Below are positions 54,207 to 62,413 of a stretch of 64,000 bases of DNA, piece by piece. The stretch spans positions 3,410,001 to 3,474,000 of the forward strand of contig OZ245050.1 of NCBI GenBank assembly GCA_965224525.1, read 5' to 3'. Position numbers and translations under genes: made by a program. Position 1 is the stretch's first letter; every line of letters starts with the position of its first letter. The DNA comes from Granulosicoccus sp036478565. Its GTDB lineage: Bacteria > Pseudomonadota > Gammaproteobacteria > Granulosicoccales > Granulosicoccaceae. The notes beneath the pieces are model-generated. The model ran no database searches. It was given only the letters and a program-made list of their open reading frames with translations, and was not told the origin of the DNA.

Positions 54207-54339
54207 AAAGTTATGGCTCTGCCCGTATTAAGGACAGTCGACTTTTGCCCCGGCGCTCTGAAGAGAGGCCGGGCACATAAGGCTGTGCCATGCGCGCTGC
54301 GAGATCATCACAAGAGACTAGTCCTCTGTTGGCATTGGG

Positions 54340-54582
54340 TCAAGGGTCCGTCTCGCTCGACTCGAGCAATGGGCGCACAAGTTTCTCCAAACCATTCGCC
54401 TTGATCTCATAGATCAGCGCAAGCCGAGCACCCAGTTGACCCCGTGGAAACCCCTCGTTCTTAAACCAGACGACATAGGGCTCCGGCAAGTCAATCAGAC
54501 GAGTACCTTTAAATCGACCAAATGGCATACGCATACCGGCGGCCTTGATCAGGTCATCCGGCACTGCATCCGGCATAATCAC
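54340..54582 (-). CDS. DUF3820 family small protein
   Basis: The 80 residues match the DUF3820 pattern: MRMPFGRFKGTRLIDLPEPYVVWFKNEGFPRGQLGARLALIYEIKANGLEKLVRPL. The family, common in gammaproteobacteria, resembles quorum-sensing-regulator/exonuclease-associated small proteins and has no settled function. An internal start at residue 17 is possible. It lies upstream of leuA in the same orientation with a spacer of about 215 bp. Confidence 0.82.
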   Translation of the reverse strand: MIMPDAVPDDLIKAAGMRMPFGRFKGTRLIDLPEPYVVWFKNEGFPRGQLGARLALIYEIKANGLEKLVRPLLESSETDP

Positions 54583-54644
54583 GGCCGAGGATCTCGCCTG
54601 CCAGACTCGTCTGAAAGCGTTATAGTCATCACGAGCCTTGGCTG

Positions 54645-55670
54645 TCAGCGTTCCACATCATAGGCCTCAGCAGGTTTCGCCAGCAAGCCACCTGACATTC
54701 GCAAGTTTCGTCGACGCAGAACCGGCTGACGTACCGAGGCGACCAGTTCCCGCCAGATAAACAGCAAACCGGACAGAACGATAACCGCAGAACCGGCAAG
54801 GATGACTTTGTCTACTGACTCATTGAATACAAAAGCACCGTATAGAAGTGCCCAAAGCATTTGACTGTATTGCATGGGGGCAACAAATTGCGCTTCGCTG
54901 TTGCGATAGGCCTGAATCATCAGTGACTGCCCCATTACACTCAGCAATCCAATCGCTGCAAGCTTCAACAGGGTGACACCAGCCATCGGCTGATAAACCT
55001 GGCTCATCAGTACGCCACTGACCACAATATTGGTCAGCATCGGATAAATGATAAGCGTAACGCTGTGTTCTCGCGCCCCGATTTTCCGTGTTACAACCGA
55101 ACTGCAGGCAACACATGCAGCAGCGCCCAACGCAATAAAATGATGAATAGTCAGGCCACTGCCAACGGCTTTCCCCGCGCCTGCGGCACCCACGCTCGTA
55201 TTCCCGGCAGACAAAGCCAATGACAAAAAACCACCGGGGTCAAGCACGATAAGTACACCGCCCATGCCAAGCAAAATGGCAAACCAACGAATCAGCTTGA
55301 TGCGCTCGCCAAGAATGGGTATGGCCAGCAGGGTTATCAGTATCGGCGCGGCAAACAGCAATGCATACACTTGCGCCAACGGCAGATTCTTGAACGCATG
55401 GAAGACACACAGCAGGCCAACCGTGGAAAACAGACAGCGCAATGCGACCAGCCCTGGCAATCTGGGCCGCAATGAGCGCTCTGTGCGGTCAACAGCCAGA
55501 AAGAAGGTGAATGGTACAAAACTGAACAAAACAACAAAAAATACGGTTTGAAATACCGGAATGTCGTCAATGCTCTTGATAAGTGCGTCGTGTAGAGAGA
55601 AAATCGAAAAGCCCAGCAGCGCAAGCCCAACACCCTTAATGATGGATCCAGATTGCAGTTCAGCGTTCAT
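54645..55670 (-). CDS. EamA-family (DMT superfamily) transporter
   Basis: I start at the ATG at 55670 after GGTGGGA; a longer frame to 55811 would add a polar, non-membrane extension. The 341 residues form ten helices in two EamA repeats: GVGLALLGFSIFSLHDALIKS, LPLAQVYALLFAAPILITLLAI ending GERI, then IGLLSVMGQSLMIQAYRNSEAQFVAPMQYSQMLWALLYGAFVFNE. Such proteins export metabolites such as amino acids. The substrate is not evident. Confidence 0.88.
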   Translation of the reverse strand: MNAELQSGSIIKGVGLALLGFSIFSLHDALIKSIDDIPVFQTVFFVVLFSFVPFTFFLAVDRTERSLRPRLPGLVALRCLFSTVGLLCVFHAFKNLPLAQVYALLFAAPILITLLAIPILGERIKLIRWFAILLGMGGVLIVLDPGGFLSLALSAGNTSVGAAGAGKAVGSGLTIHHFIALGAAACVACSSVVTRKIGAREHSVTLIIYPMLTNIVVSGVLMSQVYQPMAGVTLLKLAAIGLLSVMGQSLMIQAYRNSEAQFVAPMQYSQMLWALLYGAFVFNESVDKVILAGSAVIVLSGLLFIWRELVASVRQPVLRRRNLRMSGGLLAKPAEAYDVER

Positions 55671-55715
55671 GATCAATCCCACCTGCTCAGACAGAGATGG
55701 TAGCAGAGCAAACCG

Positions 55716-55988
55716 ATGAGACTGATCGCCCCTTTGTTGTTTATCCTGATCGGTATCGTCACCAGTGCGGTGGTGGGAGCCTTGTTCAGTGGGCGTGGTG
55801 CACGTTTTCAAATGGCCGCTATTGCGGGTGCTATCGGTGCACTAGCCGGGCTCTGGCTACGTGATGCATTTGATATGAACTTTGGCGGGCCGTTGCCCGG
55901 TGCCATGCTTGCCGCTCTGGCAGGCTCTCTCGTCACATCAGTTGCCATACATCTGATCGCCAGTATACTGAATCGCAAGAAACCTTAG
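55716..55988 (+). CDS. small three-helix membrane protein
   Basis: The 90-residue ORF has three hydrophobic stretches (LLFILIGIVTSAVVGALF, MAAIAGAIGALAGLWL, AMLAALAGSLVTSVAIHLIA) with small-residue GxxxG-like packing and a basic C-terminus (NRKKP). It resembles GlsB/YeaQ/YmgE-type small membrane proteins in layout. It diverges from the EamA gene. The start follows weakly spaced AGCAG. Confidence 0.62.
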   Translation: MRLIAPLLFILIGIVTSAVVGALFSGRGARFQMAAIAGAIGALAGLWLRDAFDMNFGGPLPGAMLAALAGSLVTSVAIHLIASILNRKKP

Positions 55989-55999
55989 ACTGATCTTCT

Positions 56000-57292
56000 C
56001 TACTGGCTCGATGAGCCGCAAAGACTCGAAAGCGGCACGCTGCGCCCGACAAATCGTCCAAAGACGATGTCCACACCCAGACGGCGCAGCTCCGGCAGGT
56101 GTTTGTCTGTATCCACAGCACGACAAATAACGTTCGAATCCGACTGCCTGTATTTACCAATGCGGGCCTGAAGCTCCCTGAATGATGCCGTGTTGCCCAG
56201 AGCGGCATTGAGATCAGCTCCGCTCAGTTGGCGAAAATCAATATTGACTGTTCGCTCGACGATCTCCCCATGCCGATCAGTTTCAAACGCATCCAGCATG
56301 ACCAGAACACCAGCGCGGTCGAGTTGTTTGAGTGCTGGAATGACATGTCGCAGTCGACCCGCCCAACCCGCATGACTCAAGGCAATACACAGTGATGAGG
56401 TCAGCACCTGGTGCTGTTTACAAGCCGCCAGCAACCAGCTGACTGTATCTGCATCAAGCGAGCGCAATGCTATATCGACAATCAGCAAGGGTACTGGTGA
56501 TTGCGCTTGCATTTGCTGAACCCTGGCCAGTGTATCAATAGCCTGTCTCAAGCCTTCCCGATCACGGTGCCGACTTGCAGCCTGCAAAGAGCGCAAGCGG
56601 TAAATAATCGGCTTGTCTGTATCAATCAGTCGTCTACCGGGCTCTGCACGCCAATGGTTTGAACCCAGCGCAACCTTCTCGTCATCCACAGCACCGATAC
56701 CAAACTGACTATAGGTGGCTGGTGGCGAATCCGGCTGAGCCCCTGGCCTTACAGCACTGATCGATGCAATGTTTTCCGCACCGGGCGACACGGTCTGTAG
56801 CTGTCCACCAGCAGCATTCTGCTGCGAGTTTGTCGTTAGTTCACGAGAGCGATTGGCCAATGCCTCGAGTGAGCCCAATGGAATAACACGCCTTTGCACG
56901 GGCACCGGTATTGTCACACCCTCGTGACGCACGCTGAAATTTGCCAAAACCTCACCAAACTGAGCGGAGGTCTTTTCAGCGTCCTTGATGCTGCACTGGC
57001 GTAATAGTACACACAGCGATTGCGGTGTCAGACGACCAAAGGTATCCCGACCTCGCAAACGTGTCTCAATCAAGCCCAGAATATCCCTCAATACTGATCG
57101 ACCAGTGTCCACACCAAACTGCTGGTTGATCGATTCGAATACAGGTATCTGAAACACCAATAGGCAAGCCTTAGCCCTGGAAGTCTGCGCTTCATTCTGA
57201 AAATTACGAACTTCTCGTAAAAAAGCCGTACGACTCAGCAATCCGGTATCCGGGTCCCGATTGCCAGGCAGATCATCCGAAGGCGTGGTCAT
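56000..57292 (-). CDS. degenerate GGDEF-EAL domain protein
   Basis: The 430 residues begin with a GGDEF-fold domain (DPDTGLLSRTAFLREV, INQQFGVDTGRSVL). The GGDEF signature is replaced by TPQSL at residues 89-93 (GRLTPQSLCVLL). A middle linker (about 150-220) is Gln/Ser/Ala-rich. The C-terminal half has the EAL-domain layout (LLIVDIALRSLDADTVSWLL, VLVMLDAFETD, VNIDF, LRRLGVDIVFGRFVG) but lacks the catalytic EAL, DDFG and KID residues. It cannot be an active cyclase or phosphodiesterase. It probably binds c-di-GMP or a protein partner. It follows the receiver gene by 8 bp. Confidence 0.82.
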   Translation of the reverse strand: MTTPSDDLPGNRDPDTGLLSRTAFLREVRNFQNEAQTSRAKACLLVFQIPVFESINQQFGVDTGRSVLRDILGLIETRLRGRDTFGRLTPQSLCVLLRQCSIKDAEKTSAQFGEVLANFSVRHEGVTIPVPVQRRVIPLGSLEALANRSRELTTNSQQNAAGGQLQTVSPGAENIASISAVRPGAQPDSPPATYSQFGIGAVDDEKVALGSNHWRAEPGRRLIDTDKPIIYRLRSLQAASRHRDREGLRQAIDTLARVQQMQAQSPVPLLIVDIALRSLDADTVSWLLAACKQHQVLTSSLCIALSHAGWAGRLRHVIPALKQLDRAGVLVMLDAFETDRHGEIVERTVNIDFRQLSGADLNAALGNTASFRELQARIGKYRQSDSNVICRAVDTDKHLPELRRLGVDIVFGRFVGRSVPLSSLCGSSSQ

Positions 57293-57300
57293 ATCAATTA

Positions 57301-57774
57301 TCAGCGGTCCGTATTACCAGGATCATTGAAATACGCATTCAGACGAGCAACTATCCAGCGCAGACTAACGGGTTTTACCAGCCGCTCGACATTTGGCAGT
57401 TTCTCAATCCAGGCAGGTGCTTCCAGCTCGCTATCACAATCCGCAATCACCAACATGAGCGGTGCATTTGAAGCAAACATGTTGTGCACCTTCCGGCAGA
57501 GCTGATGCTCATCGATATGTGGCACGTCAGAGCCGGTAATCAGCACGTCATAGCGTTGCTCGCGCAACAGTCGCAACGCAGTCTCACCATTCAGCGCCGT
57601 ATCAACTTCATAGTCGTTACGACCCAGGTTAAGTTTCATCACGCGCAGCACATGCGCCTGGGCATCGACCAGCAAGATGCGCTTCATCACCAGTGTATTA
57701 CCCTGGCCTGAAGGTTGCTCTGTACCAGAGCAGTCAGAATTTTCTGACAATACGGCTGAGGAACGGCTTGCCAT
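57301..57774 (-). CDS. receiver-domain protein lacking the phosphoacceptor Asp
   Basis: The 157 residues are a single receiver domain (from about residue 31, MKRILLVDAQAHVLRVMKL) after a Ser-rich extension; an ATG at 57687 would omit that extension. In the phosphoacceptor loop YDVLITGSDVPHID, Gly81 occupies the usual Asp position, and the acidic pair is reduced to DA. The Lys in RLVKPVS is kept. It is therefore probably a pseudo-receiver. It is encoded 8 bp upstream of the degenerate GGDEF-EAL gene and likely works with it. Confidence 0.82.
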   Translation of the reverse strand: MASRSSAVLSENSDCSGTEQPSGQGNTLVMKRILLVDAQAHVLRVMKLNLGRNDYEVDTALNGETALRLLREQRYDVLITGSDVPHIDEHQLCRKVHNMFASNAPLMLVIADCDSELEAPAWIEKLPNVERLVKPVSLRWIVARLNAYFNDPGNTDR

Positions 57775-58117
57775 GAGCTTACTGACCAGCTAGGAATAAA
57801 TGACTCATGACGTTATTAACGGTCACATAACAATATTCCTTGACCGCCTCTGCCACGTATAAGGAACAGCGCACGCTTTACCGGCTGGCTTACCCAGAAA
57901 AGCACACCCTGGAGTTGTTTGATGAAAGAACTGTGACCAATATCAAATCACTTGTTATATATGTACAGGATTCCGCCGCTACCCATTCCAGGAAAGCAAT
58001 CGCTATAACCCCGACACCTGCGCAAACGCCTTGTGCCGTCGCGCCTCCATGTAGATGAATACAATGCCCAGCAACCAGACCTCTCTGCTCATAAACAATC
58101 ACGCCATACAACGAGAT
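57775..58117. other. 343-bp divergent intergenic region
   Basis: This holds the promoters of the receiver/GGDEF-EAL pair (leftward) and the S41 peptidase (rightward). The open frame of the peptidase extends up to 58055 but without a signal sequence, and a 72-codon plus frame at 57840 has no protein character. No clear motif was found. Confidence 0.4.
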
Positions 58118-59455
58118 ATGCGCTCTATCGCCACACTTTTCTTGATTGCAACGCTGGTTGGTTGTGGCGTGCGAGGTGCTGACACTGGCGACTCTGGAAA
58201 TACCGGCTCTGGTAGCAGCACAGAGGGAAACGGGACTGGTGGGACTGACGGCGGCAGCTGCGAAGTTGCAGACATGCGCAGCTGGGTCAACGACAATATG
58301 CACGACTACTACCTGTTCAGTGACCAGGTACCTGTTGTCAACCTGAACGACTACGACTCACCGGAAACCCTGATCAAGGATCTGCGAGTACTGCCGTATG
58401 ATAAATACAGCTACATCACCGATGCAGCCCAGAGCACAGCCTACTTCGAAGAGGGCAAGCGATTTGGATTCGGCTGGATTCTGGAACGCAGTGCAAATGA
58501 CGATCTGGTATTTGCTCTGGTTGAACCTGACTCGCCACTTGCCAACGCTGGCGTAATACGAGGTGAAACACTGCTCGCAATCGACGGCATAGATCTGCCG
58601 ACTTTCGCCAACCTGGAGCGCAACGTTCAGGATCAGCATCTGGGTGCAGGCGACGACGTTGTATCTCCCACTTTTACAGTCGGTAATGGCGTGACATCAC
58701 GCAATGTCATCGTGACCAAAGGCAGCTACACCATGCATTCAGTCATCGATACCCGTGTAGTAAACCACAACGGCTCGAAAGTCGGTTACCTCCACTTCTT
58801 TACTTTCATCGAACCATCGAGTGCCGAGCTTGCTACTGCATTTGCTGAATTGGCAGCAGCCGATGTTGACGAACTGGTTCTGGATTTACGTTACAACAGT
58901 GGTGGCCGCATTAATATTGCTGCTGAGCTGGCTGGCTATATCGGTGGTGGCGGTACACAGGGGAAAACCTTCGCGACATATGCCTTTAACAACAAATACG
59001 CCAGTCACAACGAAAGCCTTGATTTCGAAACACACAACAACGCACTGGGGCTTTCACGGGTATTTGCATTGACCACCGACAGAACCTGCTCGGCATCTGA
59101 AATGGTCATCAATGGATTACGTCCGTTTATTGATGTTGTCACCGTCGGCAGCACCAGTTGCGGAAAACCCTATGGCACGTCAGGCCGCACCAGCTGCGGC
59201 AAAGTTATGCATGCACTGGAGGTAGAATTCCAGAATGCCAGCGGCGTGGGCGGCTACTTCGACGGCATAGGTGCAGATTGCGCAGCGGCCGACAATCCCC
59301 ACCAGACACTTGGCTCAGCAAACGAAAACCTGTTTTCCAGCGCATTGGGGTACATGGATACCGGTAGTTGTCAGCAGGTCGCCTACCGGTCAGCCTATCG
59401 CAGAACCTTGCCAGACTTGCTGAATCCTTTGCGCGATCAACTGGGCGGGCTGTAG
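58118..59455 (+). CDS. S41-family peptidase lipoprotein
   Basis: The ATG at 58118 gives a good lipoprotein signal (MRSIATLFLIATLVGC). A Gly/Ser/Thr-rich linker follows (about 20-50), then an N-terminal helical part (RSWVNDNMHDYYLFSDQVP). A PDZ-like region (VEPDSPLANAGVIRGETLLAIDG) precedes the tail-specific protease core with LVLDLRYNSGG, catalytic Ser in TCSASEMVINGL and Lys in TSCGKPYG. Several cysteines suggest disulphides. Such proteins degrade or process envelope proteins. About 445 residues. Confidence 0.87.
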   Translation: MRSIATLFLIATLVGCGVRGADTGDSGNTGSGSSTEGNGTGGTDGGSCEVADMRSWVNDNMHDYYLFSDQVPVVNLNDYDSPETLIKDLRVLPYDKYSYITDAAQSTAYFEEGKRFGFGWILERSANDDLVFALVEPDSPLANAGVIRGETLLAIDGIDLPTFANLERNVQDQHLGAGDDVVSPTFTVGNGVTSRNVIVTKGSYTMHSVIDTRVVNHNGSKVGYLHFFTFIEPSSAELATAFAELAAADVDELVLDLRYNSGGRINIAAELAGYIGGGGTQGKTFATYAFNNKYASHNESLDFETHNNALGLSRVFALTTDRTCSASEMVINGLRPFIDVVTVGSTSCGKPYGTSGRTSCGKVMHALEVEFQNASGVGGYFDGIGADCAAADNPHQTLGSANENLFSSALGYMDTGSCQQVAYRSAYRRTLPDLLNPLRDQLGGL

Positions 59456-59482
59456 GCTGCTCCCGGTACGATTAGTCCATAG

Positions 59483-59502
59483 GCTAGACATCAATGTCTA
59501 GC
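59483..59502. terminator. hairpin between convergent genes
   Basis: GCTAGACA-TCAA-TGTCTAGC is a perfect 8-bp stem with a 4-nt loop, lying between the S41 peptidase and the oxidoreductase gene on the other strand. It includes the latter's stop codon. It can serve both directions, though no long U-run follows. Confidence 0.5.
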
Positions 59503-60085
59503 GCTGCAAAGCCGTGTTAATTCTGCTCTGAAAGCGCGCTATATCCTGCGCGCTTGATTGTTCGCAGCGATACAGTGACAGGCACTGCAATTTGCTTGAT
59601 TTAGCACAGGTCGCCAACAGTGCGATCTTAACGATGCGCTTGACTGGTTGTCGCATGATCAGCCGGTCAACCCACCAGGGCGAACCGAGAGTGGTGATAA
59701 CCAGGGTCTTTTCAAGACTGTTCAACCGTGGCCTGATTGGACCAAAATTTTCCGTGTGATCAAATGCGATGCCCGGCCCCCAGACACAGTCAAACCAACC
59801 TTTGAGGATGGCCGGAAAACCGAACCACCAGGTGGGAAACAACAGAACCAGGCCCTGTGCTTCCTGCAGCCTGATTGCCTGCGGAGCAAATCGGGACGAT
59901 TGATAAGGCGCTTTGTAATATGATGACCTTTCAGCAGCCCTGAGCGTCGGAGTAAACTCCTCGTCATAAAGATCCTCGACAGTTACCTTGTGACCCTTGC
60001 GTTCTAGCTCGGCAACCACATGCCGGGTAAAATGCTTGCACAGGCTATCGTCTAACGGGTGCGCCGTTACAACAAGGTATTTCAT
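59498..60085 (-). CDS. NAD(P)H-dependent quinone/flavin oxidoreductase (flavodoxin-like fold)
   Basis: The 195 residues match the NQO1/MdaB/KefF-type flavodoxin-2 fold: MKYLVVTAHPLDDSLCKHF at the N-terminus, GLVLLFPTWWFGFPAILKGWFDCVWGPGIAFD in the flavin-binding part, VITTLGSPWWVD. It probably reduces quinones or nitro/azo compounds with NAD(P)H in the cytosol. It lies 7 bp after the FAD-oxidase gene and is probably co-transcribed. Confidence 0.86.
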   Translation of the reverse strand: MKYLVVTAHPLDDSLCKHFTRHVVAELERKGHKVTVEDLYDEEFTPTLRAAERSSYYKAPYQSSRFAPQAIRLQEAQGLVLLFPTWWFGFPAILKGWFDCVWGPGIAFDHTENFGPIRPRLNSLEKTLVITTLGSPWWVDRLIMRQPVKRIVKIALLATCAKSSKLQCLSLYRCEQSSAQDIARFQSRINTALQR

Positions 60086-60092
60086 TGTCGAA

Positions 60093-61532
60093 TCAAACCG
60101 CCACTGTCTTACCAGGATTCATCAGATTATTCGGATCGAGCGCTCGTTTGATAGACTGCATGGTATCGACTGCTGCATCACCGTGTTCCCGGCGCAAGTA
60201 CTTCAACTTGCCAAGACCGATACCATGCTCTCCCGTGCAGGTTCCGCCAAGTTCAATCGCCCGATGCACAAGCTGCTCGTTGAGCTGATTGGCCGCAGCA
60301 AGTTCAGTTTCGGAACCTGGTGTAATACAAAATATCATGTGAAAGTTCCCGTCACCTACATGACCCAGCACTTCAGATTCAAACGGTGACTCTACGATAA
60401 CCTCACGCATCCAGTTGATGATAATGGCAAGCGAGGATATCGGCACACAAACATCGGTCGACATTCCCTCCTTGCCGGGGTGCGCTGCCATGATGGCGTA
60501 ATAGGCATCATGTCGCGCTTGCCACAAACGGCTTCGCTCTTCCTCAAAGCGCGCCTGCTCAAAACGTTCGCTGCCCTGCGCTACTGCCAATTCCCTGAAC
60601 GTGCTCACCTGTTCCTCAACCGATGCATCCGTACCGTGAAACTCAAGAAACAGGGTATCCCGTTCGGGATAATCTGTATGACTGTACGCGTTGATCGCCC
60701 TAATGGATGTGCTGTCGACCAGTTCGATCCGTGCCATCGGAATACCCAACTGAACCGTTTCTATAACGGTTTGCACGGCCGCATCAACTGATGGGAAATC
60801 CGCAACAGCAGCCAGCACCGCCTCTGGTTGTCCATGCAGGCGCAAACCGATTTCCGTGATCACACCCAATGTCCCTTCTGAACCGACCAGCAGGTGTGTC
60901 AGATCATAGCCGGCAGATGATTTTCTCGCCCGGGTGCCGGTCTGGACGATAGCACCGCTGGCATCGACATAGGTCAACGACAATACATTCTCGCGCATGG
61001 TGCCGTAACGCACAGCATTGGTGCCAGAGGCTCGGGTCGCAGCCATCCCGCCAATGGTGGCATCCGCACCGGGATCGATTGGAAAGAACAAGCCGGTATC
61101 GCGGAGATGACTGTTCAGCTGTTTACGCGTCACACCTGCCTGAACCCGACAATCCATATCATCGCTGTGTACCGCCAGAATCGCATTCATGGCAGACAGA
61201 TCGATACTGATACCACCGTGCACCGCCTGTAACTGACCTTCAATACAGGTGCCAGATCCATAGGGAATGACTGGAATGCGATACCTGGCGCAAATTGTGA
61301 CAATGGCAGCAACCTCTTGCGTGGATTCAGCAAAACAGACGGCATCCGGCGCTTGCAAGGGATGCCAGCTTTCGCCTTTTCCATGTGTTGAACGCACCGC
61401 TTCTGCAAGCGAACAACGCTTGCCCAGCAGTGCCTGCAATTCTGTCAACGCGCTGGCCAAAGTTTCAGCAGCCGGCGTTTTTTCAGCACCCGACTCCTGA
61501 TTTTCAGTTTCTGTCGTGTCAGTTGCGGGCAT
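60093..61532 (-). CDS. GlcD-type FAD-linked oxidase (D-lactate/glycolate dehydrogenase-like)
   Basis: Strong AGAGAGAGG site before the ATG. The 479 residues contain a PCMH FAD-binding domain (IPVIPYGSGTCIEGQ, IDPGADATIGGMAATRASGTNAVRYGTMRENVL) and the FAD-oxidase C-terminal domain with GHVGDGNFHMIF and GTCTGEHGIGLGK. These two are hallmarks of the D-lactate dehydrogenase/glycolate oxidase GlcD group. It oxidises a 2-hydroxyacid and passes electrons to a membrane acceptor. D-lactate from the deoxy-sugar route is a possible substrate, but the two loci are 22 kb apart. Confidence 0.88.
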   Translation of the reverse strand: MPATDTTETENQESGAEKTPAAETLASALTELQALLGKRCSLAEAVRSTHGKGESWHPLQAPDAVCFAESTQEVAAIVTICARYRIPVIPYGSGTCIEGQLQAVHGGISIDLSAMNAILAVHSDDMDCRVQAGVTRKQLNSHLRDTGLFFPIDPGADATIGGMAATRASGTNAVRYGTMRENVLSLTYVDASGAIVQTGTRARKSSAGYDLTHLLVGSEGTLGVITEIGLRLHGQPEAVLAAVADFPSVDAAVQTVIETVQLGIPMARIELVDSTSIRAINAYSHTDYPERDTLFLEFHGTDASVEEQVSTFRELAVAQGSERFEQARFEEERSRLWQARHDAYYAIMAAHPGKEGMSTDVCVPISSLAIIINWMREVIVESPFESEVLGHVGDGNFHMIFCITPGSETELAAANQLNEQLVHRAIELGGTCTGEHGIGLGKLKYLRREHGDAAVDTMQSIKRALDPNNLMNPGKTVAV

Positions 61533-61652
61533 CTGCCTCTCTCTAAAACTTTTTCCGTTAACTCAAGCATACCGCGAATTCCACCTGACACGTTCTCGCG
61601 CTATCCTGTGTGCTTGGAACTTCAATACAGCAGAGCAAAGGCACGCTATCTC

Positions 61653-62372
61653 ATGAGCACTATCCACCTCGTCCGTCACGGCCAGGCCTCGGCTGGCTCA
61701 GACGACTATGACCGGCTATCGGAACTCGGCCGTGAGCAATCCCGGCTGTTGGGAGACTGGTGGCACAGGCAGGGCTTTGAGGCAGAGCTTGCACTAAACG
61801 GCTCACTCTCTCGCCAGCGAGATACCGCCAGCATCTCGCTCGACGCTGCGAAACTTACGCCGCTCAGACGCGAACACGCAGGATTGAATGAATACGACCA
61901 CCGGGCAGTTGACTGCCAGCATGGTGGTGGCCTGAAAAGCGATGATCCGGAATCCATGACGTTTGAAGACTACGTCAGTATCATGCAGCGCTGGCGCGAA
62001 GCCTCACTCGACCCGGCCGCCGGCATTGCTGGTGGTTATGAGTCTGATAGCCGTACTGACATTGACGTAAACAACGTACTGGAAAGCTGGCACAGCTTTG
62101 CCGCTCGCGGTTGGCAAACCGTTCACGACATACACCATGAACACGACGAGGCATCACACCTGGTGTTTTTCACCTCCGGCGGCGTTATCGCAACGCTGCT
62201 GTCTCAGGTGCTGAAACTGGATTTCGCGCATACCATCGACATAATCTGGCGCATCCGCAATGCGTCGATCACTACGCTGCACTATGATGGTGACAAGGCA
62301 CGAATGATCGACTTCAACACCATCCCACACCTACAAGCGGAGCATGACTCGTCGCTAATTACGCTTATCTGA
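61653..62372 (+). CDS. histidine phosphatase superfamily protein
   Basis: The ATG at 61653 is chosen; a longer frame from 61608 precedes the motif without homology. The 239 residues have the RHG active site (LVRHGQASAGSDDYDRLSELG), the second Arg in NGSLSRQRDTA, the Glu in LNEYDH, and a late catalytic His position replaced by a Ser/Gly-rich segment (LVFFTSGGVIATLLS). In place of the usual GH it reads TSGG, common in a subfamily of this fold. Substrate unknown. Confidence 0.85.
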   Translation: MSTIHLVRHGQASAGSDDYDRLSELGREQSRLLGDWWHRQGFEAELALNGSLSRQRDTASISLDAAKLTPLRREHAGLNEYDHRAVDCQHGGGLKSDDPESMTFEDYVSIMQRWREASLDPAAGIAGGYESDSRTDIDVNNVLESWHSFAARGWQTVHDIHHEHDEASHLVFFTSGGVIATLLSQVLKLDFAHTIDIIWRIRNASITTLHYDGDKARMIDFNTIPHLQAEHDSSLITLI

Positions 62373-62413
62373 TGTACTGTCCCATACGCGATTGATTTGG
62401 CACACCTTGCATC

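Noticed and set aside
54211..54291. A 26-codon minus-strand ORF in the leuA leader (MAQPYVPGLSSERRG...), considered as a leucine attenuator peptide
   Set aside because: Only three scattered Leu codons, and the nearby hairpin has no U-run; it does not fit a leader-peptide attenuator.
57840..58058. A 72-codon plus ORF upstream of the S41 peptidase
   Set aside because: It has no signal, no domain-like composition and no ribosome site, and overlaps the presumed promoter region.
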